Source of the DNA: EB88 sp965199135
Lineage (GTDB): Bacteria; Acidobacteriota; Terriglobia; Terriglobales; Acidobacteriaceae
NCBI GenBank assembly: GCA_965199135.1
Contig: OZ240685.1
Location: forward strand, 3,224,001 to 3,288,000
Direction of reading: 5' to 3'
DNA length: 64,000 bases
Shown here: piece after piece, positions 27,554 through 36,836 of the stretch
Position numbering within the stretch: the stretch's first letter is position 1
Layout: every line of letters begins with the position of its first letter
The notes under the pieces: model-generated
Seen by the model: the letters and a program-made list of their open reading frames with translations, nothing else
Told to the model about the DNA's origin: nothing
The model's database searches: none
Program-made: the position numbers and the translations under genes

Positions 27554-27961
27554 GCGTCTATCCTCCGCAACCTTGCTTAAAAGTCGTACAAAATGTTCCT
27601 GGTGAAAACGCGGTGTCTACTGTGGCCTCGAGTGCCAGATAAATCTGCGAGACCGAAGCTACCATACGTTTACTACCTTAGAGCATGGAATCTCTGACAA
27701 GTTGCCTAGAGTCAGTAGTTTTTCCACCTGTACCTGATTGGTCAATGAGCATTTCAGGACAGAAGTATCCCTCGGGTTCATCGATCTCCCAGGCACATTC
27801 CGCCCAACCTCAGAGTGTCCGCTCCCGGCGGACAAAGCAAGGGAAATCGTGCATAAAGTACAACTTTGGTGCCAGAATTACGCACATAGAACAGGGCTAC
27901 CCGGAGGTAGCCCTGCGTGTCTCACCCATGATCTGTTCAGAATCAGTGACAGATTTAGCCG
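27554..27961. other. 408-bp intergenic region between nuoB and the barrel/OmpA gene
   Basis: This stretch is less GC-rich than its surroundings and has no convincing gene. It holds the ribosome site of the barrel gene (GGAGG about 8 nt from its ATG), a perfect inverted repeat TGTCCGC-N5-GCGGACA (27816-27834) that could be a regulator site, and the hairpin at 27892-27915. The barrel gene promoter is probably here but no clear -35/-10 pair was found. Confidence 0.5.
27892..27915 (-). terminator. Hairpin after nuoB
   Basis: CAGGGCTACC (27892-27901) pairs perfectly with GGTAGCCCTG (27906-27915) across a 4-base loop, 46 nt beyond the nuoB stop codon. There is only a weak T-rich tail on the minus strand. 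Confidence 0.5.
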
Positions 27962-28534
27962 TCAGCTGAGGTTCAACGCTCTGCGGGTGGTTCCCTTTTC
28001 CCGCTGGATCTTCTCCTGCAGCAGCGTGAGGGCATACATCAGTTGCTCAGGACGCGGCGGGCAGCCCGGCACATAGATATCCACCGGTATGACCTGGTTG
28101 ACTCCCTGCACGATCGCGTAGTTATTGAAGACGCCGCCTGACGTAGCGCATGCTCCCATCGAGATGACCCACTTCGGTTCCGGCATCTGGTCATACAGGC
28201 GGCGAATCACAGGCGCCATCTTGTTAGACACGCGTCCCGCAATCACCATCAGGTCCGCCTGGCGGGGCGACGGGCGGAATACTTCCATGCCGAAGCGCGC
28301 CACGTCGAAGCGCGATGCGCCCATCGACATCATCTCGATCGCGCAGCAGGCGAGGCCAAAGGTCATCGGCCACACCGAGCTCTTGCGCGCCCAGTTCAAT
28401 GCTGCATCGAGCGAGGCCAGCAGGATGCCTTCCGGCTGTTGGTCTCCGTAGGTGACCTCACGAAGCTTTTCCCGGTTCTTGGCGGAAGATTCGAGGTTGC
28501 CGAAGAGGTAGCGATCCTGCGGTGCAGTGCTCAT
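27962..28534 (-). CDS. nuoB: NADH-quinone oxidoreductase subunit B
   Basis: 190 residues from the ATG at 28534; the 147-codon upstream extension of the frame is not family-like. The four ligands of the N2 [4Fe-4S] cluster are C63-C64 ('LACCAIEMM'), C129 ('MGACATSGG') and C158 ('VPGCPPRPEQ'). It is the subunit that passes electrons to the quinone site of complex I in the inner membrane. It is unusual that no other nuo gene flanks it, since nuoA and nuoC are normal neighbours. TATAGT lies 6 nt before the ATG. Confidence 0.96.
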   Translation of the reverse strand: MSTAPQDRYLFGNLESSAKNREKLREVTYGDQQPEGILLASLDAALNWARKSSVWPMTFGLACCAIEMMSMGASRFDVARFGMEVFRPSPRQADLMVIAGRVSNKMAPVIRRLYDQMPEPKWVISMGACATSGGVFNNYAIVQGVNQVIPVDIYVPGCPPRPEQLMYALTLLQEKIQREKGTTRRALNLS

Positions 28535-28540
28535 CTCCCT

Positions 28541-28546
28541 ACTATA
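28541..28546 (-). promoter_or_regulatory. -10-like hexamer TATAGT directly before nuoB
   Basis: On the minus strand TATAGT is followed by AGGGAG and then ATG. The hexanucleotide between them can be read as a Shine-Dalgarno, so the site could be either a -10 for a leaderless transcript or part of a short leader. Confidence 0.5.
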
Positions 28547-28793
28547 ACGCCCTTCCCCACGCTGGCGAAGCTCTGTCTGCGACCGGGGCCAGATGCACTT
28601 CCGGCAGATGGAACCAGGGGTCCGGATTCCACGCTTCAACCGGCTCCCTGCCCCCATAAGCATTTCTTCGGGTTTGGGAAGAAGTATGTAAAAGTAGCTG
28701 CAACACAGGATCCAGCCAACGATTTCTGCTGCGGTGCGCCGCCGTTCGCGAACGCAAGCGCTGGTTCCTGAGCGCCGCTTTCTTTGGAGTGAC

Positions 28794-30224
28794 ATGTCCG
28801 TCTGCCGCACAAGCCGCCCCTCCCTGCTTCCCTCGGCTCGCATCGCTTCCTTTGCTCTGCTTCCCTTCCTGGCATGCGCCGGCACAGCGCTCGCGCAGGC
28901 ACCGCTCTCGACCGAAGCGCGGCTGGCCAAGCTTGAAGCCGCAACGGCCGCAGCACAGAGCGGCGCGGACAACACCTGGATGCTGGTCTCCTCGGCGCTG
29001 GTGCTGATGATGACGGGTCCCGGTCTGGCGCTGTTCTACTCCGGGCTGGTGCGGCGCAAGAATGTGCTCTCGGTCATGATGCAGAGCTTCGGCATGATGG
29101 CGATCATCACGGTGTTGTGGGCGCTGGTTTCCTACTCGCTGGCTTTCGACTCGGGAAGCGCCTTTATCGGGGGCCTGCATCATCTGTTCCTGCGCGGCGT
29201 AGGACTGACTCCGGATCCGGATTACTCGCCCACGCTGCCGCTGCAGACCTACATGATCTACCAGTTGATGTTCGCGATCATCACTCCCGCCCTGATCACC
29301 GGGGCGTTTGCCGAGCGCATGAAGTTTTCGGCGATGGCACTGTTCCTGGTGCTCTGGTCGCTCGTGGTGTACTCGCCCATGGCGCACATGGTCTGGGGCA
29401 AGGGTGGGCTCCTGAATGCATCCTTGGGCGGCCGCTTCCCGACGCTCGATTTCGCGGGCGGCACGGTGGTGCATGTCACCTCCGGTGTGTCGGCGCTGGT
29501 CTGCGCGTTGTACCTGGGCAAGCGCATCGGCTACCCGAAGGAGCCGATGATGCCGCACTCCGTGGTTCTGTCGCTGGTCGGTGCATGTTTCCTGTGGGTC
29601 GGCTGGTTCGGCTTCAATGCAGGCTCGGCGCTGTCTTCCGGTCCGCTGGCAACGAGCGCGTTCGTCAACACACACTTTGGCGCAGCAGCAGCAGCGTTGT
29701 CCTGGGCAGCGGCCGAATGGATCCGCAGCGGCAAGCCTTCGGCCCTGGGCGCCATCTCGGGCGCCGTCGCAGGGCTGGTCGCGATCACGCCCGCAGCCGG
29801 CTATGTGCAGCCGATGAGCGCGCTCGCGATTGGGCTGGTCGCCGGCTTCTTCTGCTACAGCATGGTGATTTGGGTAAAGCAGTGGTTCGGATATGACGAT
29901 TCGCTCGACGCCTTTGGCGTGCATGGCGCTGGCGGAACGCTGGGCGCAGTGCTGACCGGCATTTTTGCTTCCTCAACAATCAACCCCATCTTCAAGGATG
30001 CCAAGGGGAACACGTTGCCCTCCGGTGCGATCGAGGGCAACTGGCACCAGGTCGGCAACCAGCTGGTGGGCGTTGCCATTGCCTGGGCGTTGTCGATCGT
30101 AGGCACGCTGGTGCTGCTCAAGGTGGTCGACCTCGTGGTTGGCCTGCGCGTTAGCCCCGAGGAAGAGAGTGAGGGCCTCGACATCACGCAGCACGGGGAA
30201 GAAGGGTACGACTTCGCGTCGTAG
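28794..30224 (+). CDS. amtB: Ammonium transporter AmtB
   Basis: 476 residues from the ATG at 28794 with GGAG upstream. A signal peptide (about 1-35, ending 'ALAQA') is followed by a short linker and about 11 membrane helices. Hallmarks are 'NTWMLVSSALVLMMTGPGLALFYSGLVRRKN' (shortened sense), the Phe gate region, and the pore twin-His, the first in 'GTVVHVTSG' and the second in 'FGVHGAGGTLG'. It conducts ammonium into the cell and is blocked by PII. The PII gene follows after 147 nt, then glnD, so the three form a nitrogen unit. A 7-8 bp hairpin (28662-28685) lies upstream. Confidence 0.96.
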   Translation: MSVCRTSRPSLLPSARIASFALLPFLACAGTALAQAPLSTEARLAKLEAATAAAQSGADNTWMLVSSALVLMMTGPGLALFYSGLVRRKNVLSVMMQSFGMMAIITVLWALVSYSLAFDSGSAFIGGLHHLFLRGVGLTPDPDYSPTLPLQTYMIYQLMFAIITPALITGAFAERMKFSAMALFLVLWSLVVYSPMAHMVWGKGGLLNASLGGRFPTLDFAGGTVVHVTSGVSALVCALYLGKRIGYPKEPMMPHSVVLSLVGACFLWVGWFGFNAGSALSSGPLATSAFVNTHFGAAAAALSWAAAEWIRSGKPSALGAISGAVAGLVAITPAAGYVQPMSALAIGLVAGFFCYSMVIWVKQWFGYDDSLDAFGVHGAGGTLGAVLTGIFASSTINPIFKDAKGNTLPSGAIEGNWHQVGNQLVGVAIAWALSIVGTLVLLKVVDLVVGLRVSPEEESEGLDITQHGEEGYDFAS

Positions 30225-30371
30225 ACAGCGTGCGTTGCGCGGGCGCGGACGCGGATGCGGAGGGTACCTGCGGCGCAGGAGGCAAAGCGTTTCGCGTACC
30301 GGGATGGAGGTCGTTCTGGTAGACCTTGAGCTGCTGAGTGTTGGGAAACAACGGGAAGAGGATCGGGACTG

Positions 30372-30710
30372 ATGTACAAGATTGAAGCCATACTGCAGCC
30401 CTCGCGGCTGGATGCTGTGAAGGACGCGCTGCTCGAGGCCGGCATTGAGGGCATGACGATTCTGGAGGCCCGGGGCCATGGACGGCAGAAGGGTCACACA
30501 GAGTTTTATCGCGGCCGCGAGTACACGGTGGATCTGCTGCCGAAGATCAAGCTCGAGACCGTGGTCAATGATGACCTGGTCGAGAAGGCGGTCAGCGCGA
30601 TCTCGAATGCAGCCCGTACCGGCAAGATCGGGGACGGAAAGATCTTCCTGACCAAGATTGACGAGGCGATCCGTATTCGCAACGACGAGCGCGGCCCGAC
30701 CGCTCTCTAG
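30372..30710 (+). CDS. glnB: Nitrogen regulatory protein PII (GlnB/GlnK)
   Basis: 112 residues, standard PII length. The T-loop carries the uridylylation site Y51 in 'RGREYTVDLLPK', and the B-loop and C-loop signatures are 'RTGKIGDGKIF' and 'IRIRNDERG'. The trimer binds ATP/ADP and 2-oxoglutarate and docks onto AmtB through the T-loop. The upstream AmtB gene and downstream GlnD gene make its job clear: a GlnK-type sensor. The name glnB versus glnK cannot be decided by sequence alone; the context favours glnK. Confidence 0.96.
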   Translation: MYKIEAILQPSRLDAVKDALLEAGIEGMTILEARGHGRQKGHTEFYRGREYTVDLLPKIKLETVVNDDLVEKAVSAISNAARTGKIGDGKIFLTKIDEAIRIRNDERGPTAL

Positions 30711-30743
30711 AACGCACCACCAACGTCCGGAAGGAGAGGCGCC

Positions 30744-33446
30744 ATGCTGAAGCCCGCACCTTTGTCGCTCGCTCCGCTTCGGGAACGCCTCCAGGCGGCC
30801 GGCAGCCAGGCGCGTACGGCGTTCTCCCGCACCCGTGATGGTGTGGCCTCGATCCGCAACCGGGCGCTCGAGGTGGAGGCCCTTCTCGCCGAGATCTGGG
30901 CGACGGTCCTTGGCGGCGCCGAACTGCCCGTTGCGCTGTTTTCGCTCGGCGGTTTTGGACGCCGGGAGCTCTTTCCCTGCTCCGATGTGGACGTGCTGTT
31001 TCTCTGCGCAAACGAAAATGCAGAGCGCGAGGCTCACGAGCTGGTCCGCAGCGCCACGCAGGCGATGTGGGACATTGGCCTGCGCGCGAGCCCCGCGACC
31101 CGTACGCTTAAAGAGTGCGAGCGCCTGGATGGTGAAACGAACCTCGAGTTTGCCATCTCCCTGTTGGACCGGCGCTTCCTGTGCGGCGATGCCGCACTCG
31201 GAACACGCTTCGAATCGGAGCTGCTGCCGGCCTCCATGCTGCGCGAGGCTGCCGGCGTCGAAGCCCATCTGGCGGAGTCGGCGCGTGGCCGCCACGGCAA
31301 GTACGGCGACACCATCTTCCACCTGGAACCAAATATCAAGGAGTGCCCCGGCGGCCTGCGCGACTACAACCTGATCCAGTGGCTGCAGCTGTTGCGGGCC
31401 CTGCAGGCGCAGAAGGCGTGGCCTGCAACGCTGGCCGACGCCCCGACGACCTTTGCCGTCGTCTCCCCGGGACAGGACCTGAGTACGTCGTTCGAGTTCC
31501 TCGCCGCGGCCAGATGTTTTCTGCACTTCCGCAATGGCCGCGACGACAACGCGCTCGACTGGGCCGCACAGGACGAGGCAGCGACGGAGAGTATCGGGCT
31601 CGAGACACTGGGCTCGGTCGACCCCGCGTACTGGATGCGCACCTACTACCGGCATGCGCGCACGATCTACCGACGGGCCTGCCTGCTGCTCGATGAAGCA
31701 CCCACGACCGGACGCAAGCCACTGCTCAAGAGCCTGCGGCGCAAGCGCACCGTGATCCCCGGAACCAACTTCTCTGTGGAAGACAACCGCATCTCGCTCG
31801 ACCCAGGCGCGGTGACGGACGCCGATGCGCTGCTGCGGGTATTTGCGCATGTAGCGCAGTTTGGCTCGCGCTTTCGCGAGGACACCGAGATGCGCATCAC
31901 GGAGGCGCTGCCGGCGCTTGCGGTCCACCTTCCGGAAGGGCCGTTCCTGTGGAACTGCCTGCGCGATGTGCTCCTCGGGGTGCATGCGGCGCATGCGCTG
32001 CGGATCATGCATGCGCTTGGACTGCTGGAGCTTCTGTTGCCGGAGTTCCACGGCATCGATTCACTCGTGGTTCGGGATGCTTACCATCGCTACACGGTCG
32101 ACGAACACACCTTTCTCGTGATCGAGAATGTACATGCGTTGCGGACGCCACGGCATGAGTGGGAGCGCCGCTTCTCGACGCTCTTGCCGGAGATCGAGCG
32201 CAAGGACCTCCTGATGCTGGCGCTGCTCTTGCATGACACCGGCAAGGCGCGGCGCACCGGTGACCATGCACGGGAAAGTATCGAACTCGCGGAGCGCGTC
32301 TTCTCACGGCTGGAGTTTGATCTGGAAGAGCGCGATGTGGTGCGCCGTCTCATCCGCAATCACCTGGAGATGTCACACGCGCTGCGGCGCGACATCTTCG
32401 ATCTTGAGAGTGTGCGCGCCTTCAGCGAACATGCACCCGGGCAGCAGCAGCTGAAGATGCTGACGCTGCTGACCTTTGCCGACATCAAGGCCGTGCACCC
32501 GGATGCCCTTACCCCCTGGAAAGCCGAGAACATCTGGCAGCTGTATATCGCGACCGCGAACTTCCTGGATCGCTCCGTCGACGAGAGCCGTTACCACGTC
32601 GACGCCGACCCGGTGGTGCTGGCGAGAATCCTGTCGCGCGTGGCGGTGCATGGCGGCTTCTCCGGCTCAGACCCGGAGCAGAACGAGAAGCTGCGGACCT
32701 TCCTCGAAGGCATGCCTCAGCGGTATCTGCAAACGCGCCTGCCTGACCAGATCGGCGAACACTTCAAGCTGTCGCTTGCGCTCCGCGAGGAACCGGTGCA
32801 GCTTGCGTTCCGCCCGCACCGCCAGTTCAACGAGGTGACGCTGATCACGCAGGACCGGCCAATGCTGTTTGCGGACATGGCCGGCGCGCTGTCGGCCTGG
32901 GGCATGAACATCGTCAAGGCAGACGCATTCTCGAATGCTGCGGGAGTGATTCTCGACTCGTTCCAGTTTACCGATCCTTTCCGGACCCTGGAGCTGAACC
33001 CGGGGGAGCATGAACGCTTTCTCGACAGCCTGCGCTCTGCGTTGAAGGGGCTTGTTCCCGTGGATGGCATGCTGCGGTCGCGCCAGGGCCGCTCCCGGAC
33101 GAAGCCGCGTGGGAAGGCTGAAGCCCGCTTTCACTTCGACGACGAAAGCTCCAGCCACAGCACGCTGCTGCAGGTGGTAGCGCCGGACTCCCCGGGGTTG
33201 CTGCGGGCGCTGTCGGCGGCGATTGCGGCGTGCAGCTGCAACATCGAGGTAGCGCTGATCGATACCGAGGGCGAGATCGCGATCGACGTCTTCTACCTGA
33301 CGGCTGCCGGCAGGAAGTTGTCGGCCGTAGAGCAGGACTGCATCGCGGCGCGAGTGGAGGATGCGCTCGGCGGAGCGGCAATCGCGTTGCGGGTGCCAGC
33401 GAGCGAGCTGGCTCGCCCGGAAGAATCAGCGGCTGCCCAGCATTGA
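30744..33446 (+). CDS. glnD: [Protein-PII] uridylyltransferase / uridylyl-removing enzyme GlnD
   Basis: 900 residues. The nucleotidyltransferase motif is 'GGFGRRELFPCSDVD' (about 68-82), which carries the catalytic Asp pair. An HD domain ('LLLHDTGKARRTGDHA', about 495) does the de-uridylylation, and two ACT domains (about 700-785 and 805-890; 'ITQDRPMLFADMAG', 'APDSPGLLRALSAA') sense glutamine. It uridylylates PII at Y51 when glutamine is low. It begins 33 nt after the PII gene with GGAGAGGCG upstream, so the genes are likely co-transcribed. A hairpin follows. Confidence 0.96.
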   Translation: MLKPAPLSLAPLRERLQAAGSQARTAFSRTRDGVASIRNRALEVEALLAEIWATVLGGAELPVALFSLGGFGRRELFPCSDVDVLFLCANENAEREAHELVRSATQAMWDIGLRASPATRTLKECERLDGETNLEFAISLLDRRFLCGDAALGTRFESELLPASMLREAAGVEAHLAESARGRHGKYGDTIFHLEPNIKECPGGLRDYNLIQWLQLLRALQAQKAWPATLADAPTTFAVVSPGQDLSTSFEFLAAARCFLHFRNGRDDNALDWAAQDEAATESIGLETLGSVDPAYWMRTYYRHARTIYRRACLLLDEAPTTGRKPLLKSLRRKRTVIPGTNFSVEDNRISLDPGAVTDADALLRVFAHVAQFGSRFREDTEMRITEALPALAVHLPEGPFLWNCLRDVLLGVHAAHALRIMHALGLLELLLPEFHGIDSLVVRDAYHRYTVDEHTFLVIENVHALRTPRHEWERRFSTLLPEIERKDLLMLALLLHDTGKARRTGDHARESIELAERVFSRLEFDLEERDVVRRLIRNHLEMSHALRRDIFDLESVRAFSEHAPGQQQLKMLTLLTFADIKAVHPDALTPWKAENIWQLYIATANFLDRSVDESRYHVDADPVVLARILSRVAVHGGFSGSDPEQNEKLRTFLEGMPQRYLQTRLPDQIGEHFKLSLALREEPVQLAFRPHRQFNEVTLITQDRPMLFADMAGALSAWGMNIVKADAFSNAAGVILDSFQFTDPFRTLELNPGEHERFLDSLRSALKGLVPVDGMLRSRQGRSRTKPRGKAEARFHFDDESSSHSTLLQVVAPDSPGLLRALSAAIAACSCNIEVALIDTEGEIAIDVFYLTAAGRKLSAVEQDCIAARVEDALGGAAIALRVPASELARPEESAAAQH

Positions 33447-33477
33447 TCTACCGGGCAGACCGGGTTGCGTGCAAAAG

Positions 33478-33505
33478 AAACGCGCCCTGAGAAAGGCGCG
33501 TTTCC
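33478..33505 (+). terminator. Hairpin terminator after glnD
   Basis: GAAACGCGCC (33478-33487) pairs with GGCGCGTTTC (33496-33505) across an 8-nt loop, 31 nt after the stop codon. A second, almost loopless palindrome (CCCGGGCG/CGCCCGGG) follows at about 33534-33552. Confidence 0.6.
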
Positions 33506-34075
33506 CACCCTGCATGTCCGCTGCTCTGGCAAACCCGGGCGACGCCCGGGTCGTACGCCGCAGCTGGTTTAGCTGAAAGGTACAGCGGTCGAGGGTTGAA
33601 GCCTGTCTGGCGTGGCGGTTGCGCAACGGTGGCTGCCGAGCAGGCGGCTGACCTCGTAGCTCCGGTTTGCCGGGCCGATCGAAACTCCACAACGGGGGCA
33701 AACAACCATCTTCGTGTGGGGCATTCCACGTAATGTGGCGTGAAGCGAAGGACGCGCGTGGAGCGTTGTGATCATCACCGAACTCCTTGCACCTGGGTGC
33801 CACTGGTTTCGACTCAGCGAGAACAGTTCGGTGAGTCCAGAGACACTTCAGGTGCAAAGCGCCTCATCAGTATGGATGCATCGTTATGGAAGGAGTTGCC
33901 TTGTCTCGGCAACACCCGGGAAGCCTGCTGCATCAGACCATGTCACCGCCGGCCAGCCCTGCCAGGTGACTCAGTACCTGCTGCCATCCATTACAGAACT
34001 CTTACAACAGAGAACGGACGGCACTGCTACGCTCGAAATCAGGCAGCAATCAGCACTCAGGAGCAGGAAACATTC
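33506..34075. other. Long leader/intergenic region upstream of the desaturase
   Basis: 570 bases between the glnD hairpin and the desaturase start. Besides a possible small minus-strand gene (33569-33724), it has TTGCACCT (33787-33794) mirrored by AGGTGCAA (33850-33857), and GTTGCC-N7-GGCAAC (33895-33913), all on the desaturase side. These could fold in a long 5' leader. The last 300 bases have no plausible ORF that is better than chance. Confidence 0.45.
33569..33724 (-). CDS. Possible small CxxC protein
   Basis: A 51-residue reading frame from the ATG at 33724, with a longer form from a GTG at 33778. It has a single zinc-ribbon-like C-P-R-C-G motif ('MVVCPRCGVSIG'). A second CxxC is missing, so it would need dimerisation to bind zinc. 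No strong ribosome site is seen. It could be a chance ORF; it is listed because the Cys motif is well formed and the region is otherwise empty. Confidence 0.25.
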   Translation of the reverse strand: MPHTKMVVCPRCGVSIGPANRSYEVSRLLGSHRCATATPDRLQPSTAVPFS

Positions 34076-35011
34076 ATGTCAGTCGATCTTGAAGAACCCC
34101 AGGTACAGGAAACACCTACTGTCTCGACCAAGCCCCGTGCAGCAAAGCCTGCAACGTTACCCGTTCTGGGCAGAGCAACCCAGGGGGGCTCGGTATCCTG
34201 GGTGACGTCCATTTTCATGGGCATCTTCCACGTATTGGCTATTGTGGCACTCTTCTTCTTCACATGGAAGGGATTCTTTGCGGCGATTGTCCTGTATGTG
34301 TTAGCGATCAACGTTGGCATCGGCATGTGTTATCACCGCCTTCTGACTCATCGCGGGTACAAGGTTCCCCTCTGGCTCGAGCACATCCTTGCCGTTTGCG
34401 GCACGCTGGCGCTTGAGGGTGGTCCCATCTTCTGGGTAGGTACACATCGTGTCCATCACCAGCTCTCAGACCATGAAGGCGACCCGCACAGCCCGAACGA
34501 TGGCACCTTCTGGGCCCACATGGGCTGGATCATGAGCGGGGAAAGCCTTCACTCGGCGACCGCGATCCTGAACCGCTACGCTCCCGATCTGAGCCGGGAC
34601 AAGTTCTATGTCTGGCTCTCGAAGTACCACTGGATTCCGCTCACCACGGTCGGCCTGGTTCTGCTCGCCTGGGGCGGCTGGTCTGCGGTTCTCTGGGGCA
34701 TCTTTCTTCGCGTGACCCTGGGTCTGCATGCGACCTGGCTGGTGAACTCGGCGACCCATCTCTGGGGTTCACGCCGCTTCGAAACCCGTGACGAGTCACG
34801 CAACAACTGGTGGGTCGCCCTGCTGACCGGTGGCGAGGGGTGGCACAACAACCACCATGCACACCCGGTTTCGGCCCGGCATGGTCTCCGCTGGTATGAG
34901 TTCGATCCGAACTTCTACGGGATCTGGCTGCTCAAGAAGATGGGCCTGGCACGTGAGGTCAAGATCGCGGCATGGGATCCAATGAACCCGCGGCCTTCCG
35001 GCAGCGCCTAG
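34076..35011 (+). CDS. Acyl-lipid/acyl-CoA delta-9-type fatty acid desaturase
   Basis: 311 residues from the ATG at 34076; the longer open frame upstream is rejected because its 112 extra codons show no family features. Three His boxes supply the di-iron centre: 'HRLLTHR', 'HRVHHQ' and 'HNNHHA'. Four hydrophobic segments (about 45-90 and 190-235) fit the membrane-bound stearoyl-CoA desaturase fold. It introduces a cis double bond in acyl chains and sets membrane fluidity. It has a long, possibly structured leader. A 14-bp hairpin follows the gene. Confidence 0.93.
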   Translation: MSVDLEEPQVQETPTVSTKPRAAKPATLPVLGRATQGGSVSWVTSIFMGIFHVLAIVALFFFTWKGFFAAIVLYVLAINVGIGMCYHRLLTHRGYKVPLWLEHILAVCGTLALEGGPIFWVGTHRVHHQLSDHEGDPHSPNDGTFWAHMGWIMSGESLHSATAILNRYAPDLSRDKFYVWLSKYHWIPLTTVGLVLLAWGGWSAVLWGIFLRVTLGLHATWLVNSATHLWGSRRFETRDESRNNWWVALLTGGEGWHNNHHAHPVSARHGLRWYEFDPNFYGIWLLKKMGLAREVKIAAWDPMNPRPSGSA

Positions 35012-35027
35012 ACAGCCGCTCCAACGA

Positions 35028-35070
35028 GAACGCCCGCAAGCCAGTCGACCTATACTGCTTGCGGGCGTTC
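35028..35070 (+). terminator. Strong hairpin between desaturase and sensor kinase
   Basis: A perfect 14-bp stem, GAACGCCCGCAAGC (35028-35041) with GCTTGCGGGCGTTC (35057-35070), and a 15-nt loop. A pyrimidine-rich tail follows. It ends 20 nt before the kinase start codon, so it may also shape the kinase leader. Confidence 0.7.
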
Positions 35071-35090
35071 CCATTTCTGCCTCTTTCCCT

Positions 35091-36031
35091 ATGCGCATCA
35101 CACGCCGCCGGCCGGCCATTCTTCTCGCGATTCTTCTCGGTGTCTGCCTGGTTGGCCTGGCGATCACACTCAATGTGAGTTGGATCGTGCTGAACTGGCG
35201 CGAGATCCTGCCAATCGCGGTCGGGATCCCGGTCACTGTTCTGCTGATCGCGGGCGTGGTGCTGAACACGATCTTCCTGGTCCGCGAGGTTCGCAAGAAC
35301 GAGCGGCAGGACTCGTTTCTGAATGCGGTGACTCACGAGTTGAAGACGCCCATTGCTTCGATCCGGCTGTATCTCGAGACGCTGCAGCGCAGGCCGGTCG
35401 CCGAAGAGAAGCGGCAGGAGTTTTACCGCATCATGCTCTCCGATACCGAGCGACTCTTGTCCACCGTGGAACAGGTGTTGAAGGCCGGCGAGGTGAGCCA
35501 GCGCATCAAGCCGCATGCGCAGGAAGTGCTCGACCTGCGCGAGGTTGCCGAGCACGTGGTGACGCGAGTGACGCACCAGAATGGCTTTGCGGGCGATCAA
35601 CTGCTCCTGGCGCTTCCGCCAGAGGCGCTGCTGGTAAACGGCAACCGGGACGATCTGGAGACGGCGTTTGCGAACATGCTCAACAACGCGATCAAGTACT
35701 CGCCGCCGGATACCCCGGTGAAGATCCGGGCCTATGCGAATGCTGAAGAGCTGGCGTGCTTCGAGGTTGCGGATAACGGTATCGGCATCGATGCGGTGCA
35801 TCTGAAGCGGATCTTCAAGCGCTTTTACAGGGTGCCGGCGCGGGCGGTGATGCGGCGTCAGGGTACCGGCCTGGGGCTCTTTCTCGTGCGCTCAATCGCA
35901 AAGCAGCATGGCGGCAGCGTCGAGGCAAGCAGCAAGGGCGAGGGCCAGGGCGCCACATTTACGCTGAAGCTGCCCCTGCTGCCGGAATCGATTGCCGTAC
36001 CTGCGAGCGTGGCCACGGAGCGAGCCCACCA

Positions 36032-36035
<4 letters not shown>
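35091..36035 (+). CDS. Membrane sensor histidine kinase
   Basis: 314 residues. Two N-terminal TM segments (about 10-30 and 40-62) are separated by only about ten residues, so there is no real periplasmic domain. Then come HisKA ('NAVTHELKTPIAS', phospho-accepting His) and HATPase_c ('NMLNNAIKYSPP', 'DNGIGID', 'GTGLGLFLVRSI'). The minimal sensor suggests intramembrane sensing of a partner protein or membrane state. The 3' end overlaps the regulator gene by 4 nt (GTGA), so the pair is co-translated. The position before lptFG and an MsbA-like gene hints at an envelope role. Confidence 0.93.
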
Positions 36036-36784
<749 letters not shown>

Positions 36785-36836
36785 ACTGGCCCTACGCTTC
36801 CCTTCCGGGGAGCTCCTGTCAGGAACCCTGCTGCAC

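Noticed and set aside
28535..28793. Search for a sigma54 (-24/-12) promoter before amtB
   Set aside because: No GG-N10-GC site with a reasonable match to the consensus was found.
28535..28975. 147-codon extension upstream of nuoB
   Set aside because: It has no NuoB features and antisense overlap with amtB; the ATG at 28534 gives the normal length.
29973..32051. 692-codon minus-strand open frame opposite amtB-glnB-glnD
   Set aside because: It crosses three certain genes and has no family features.
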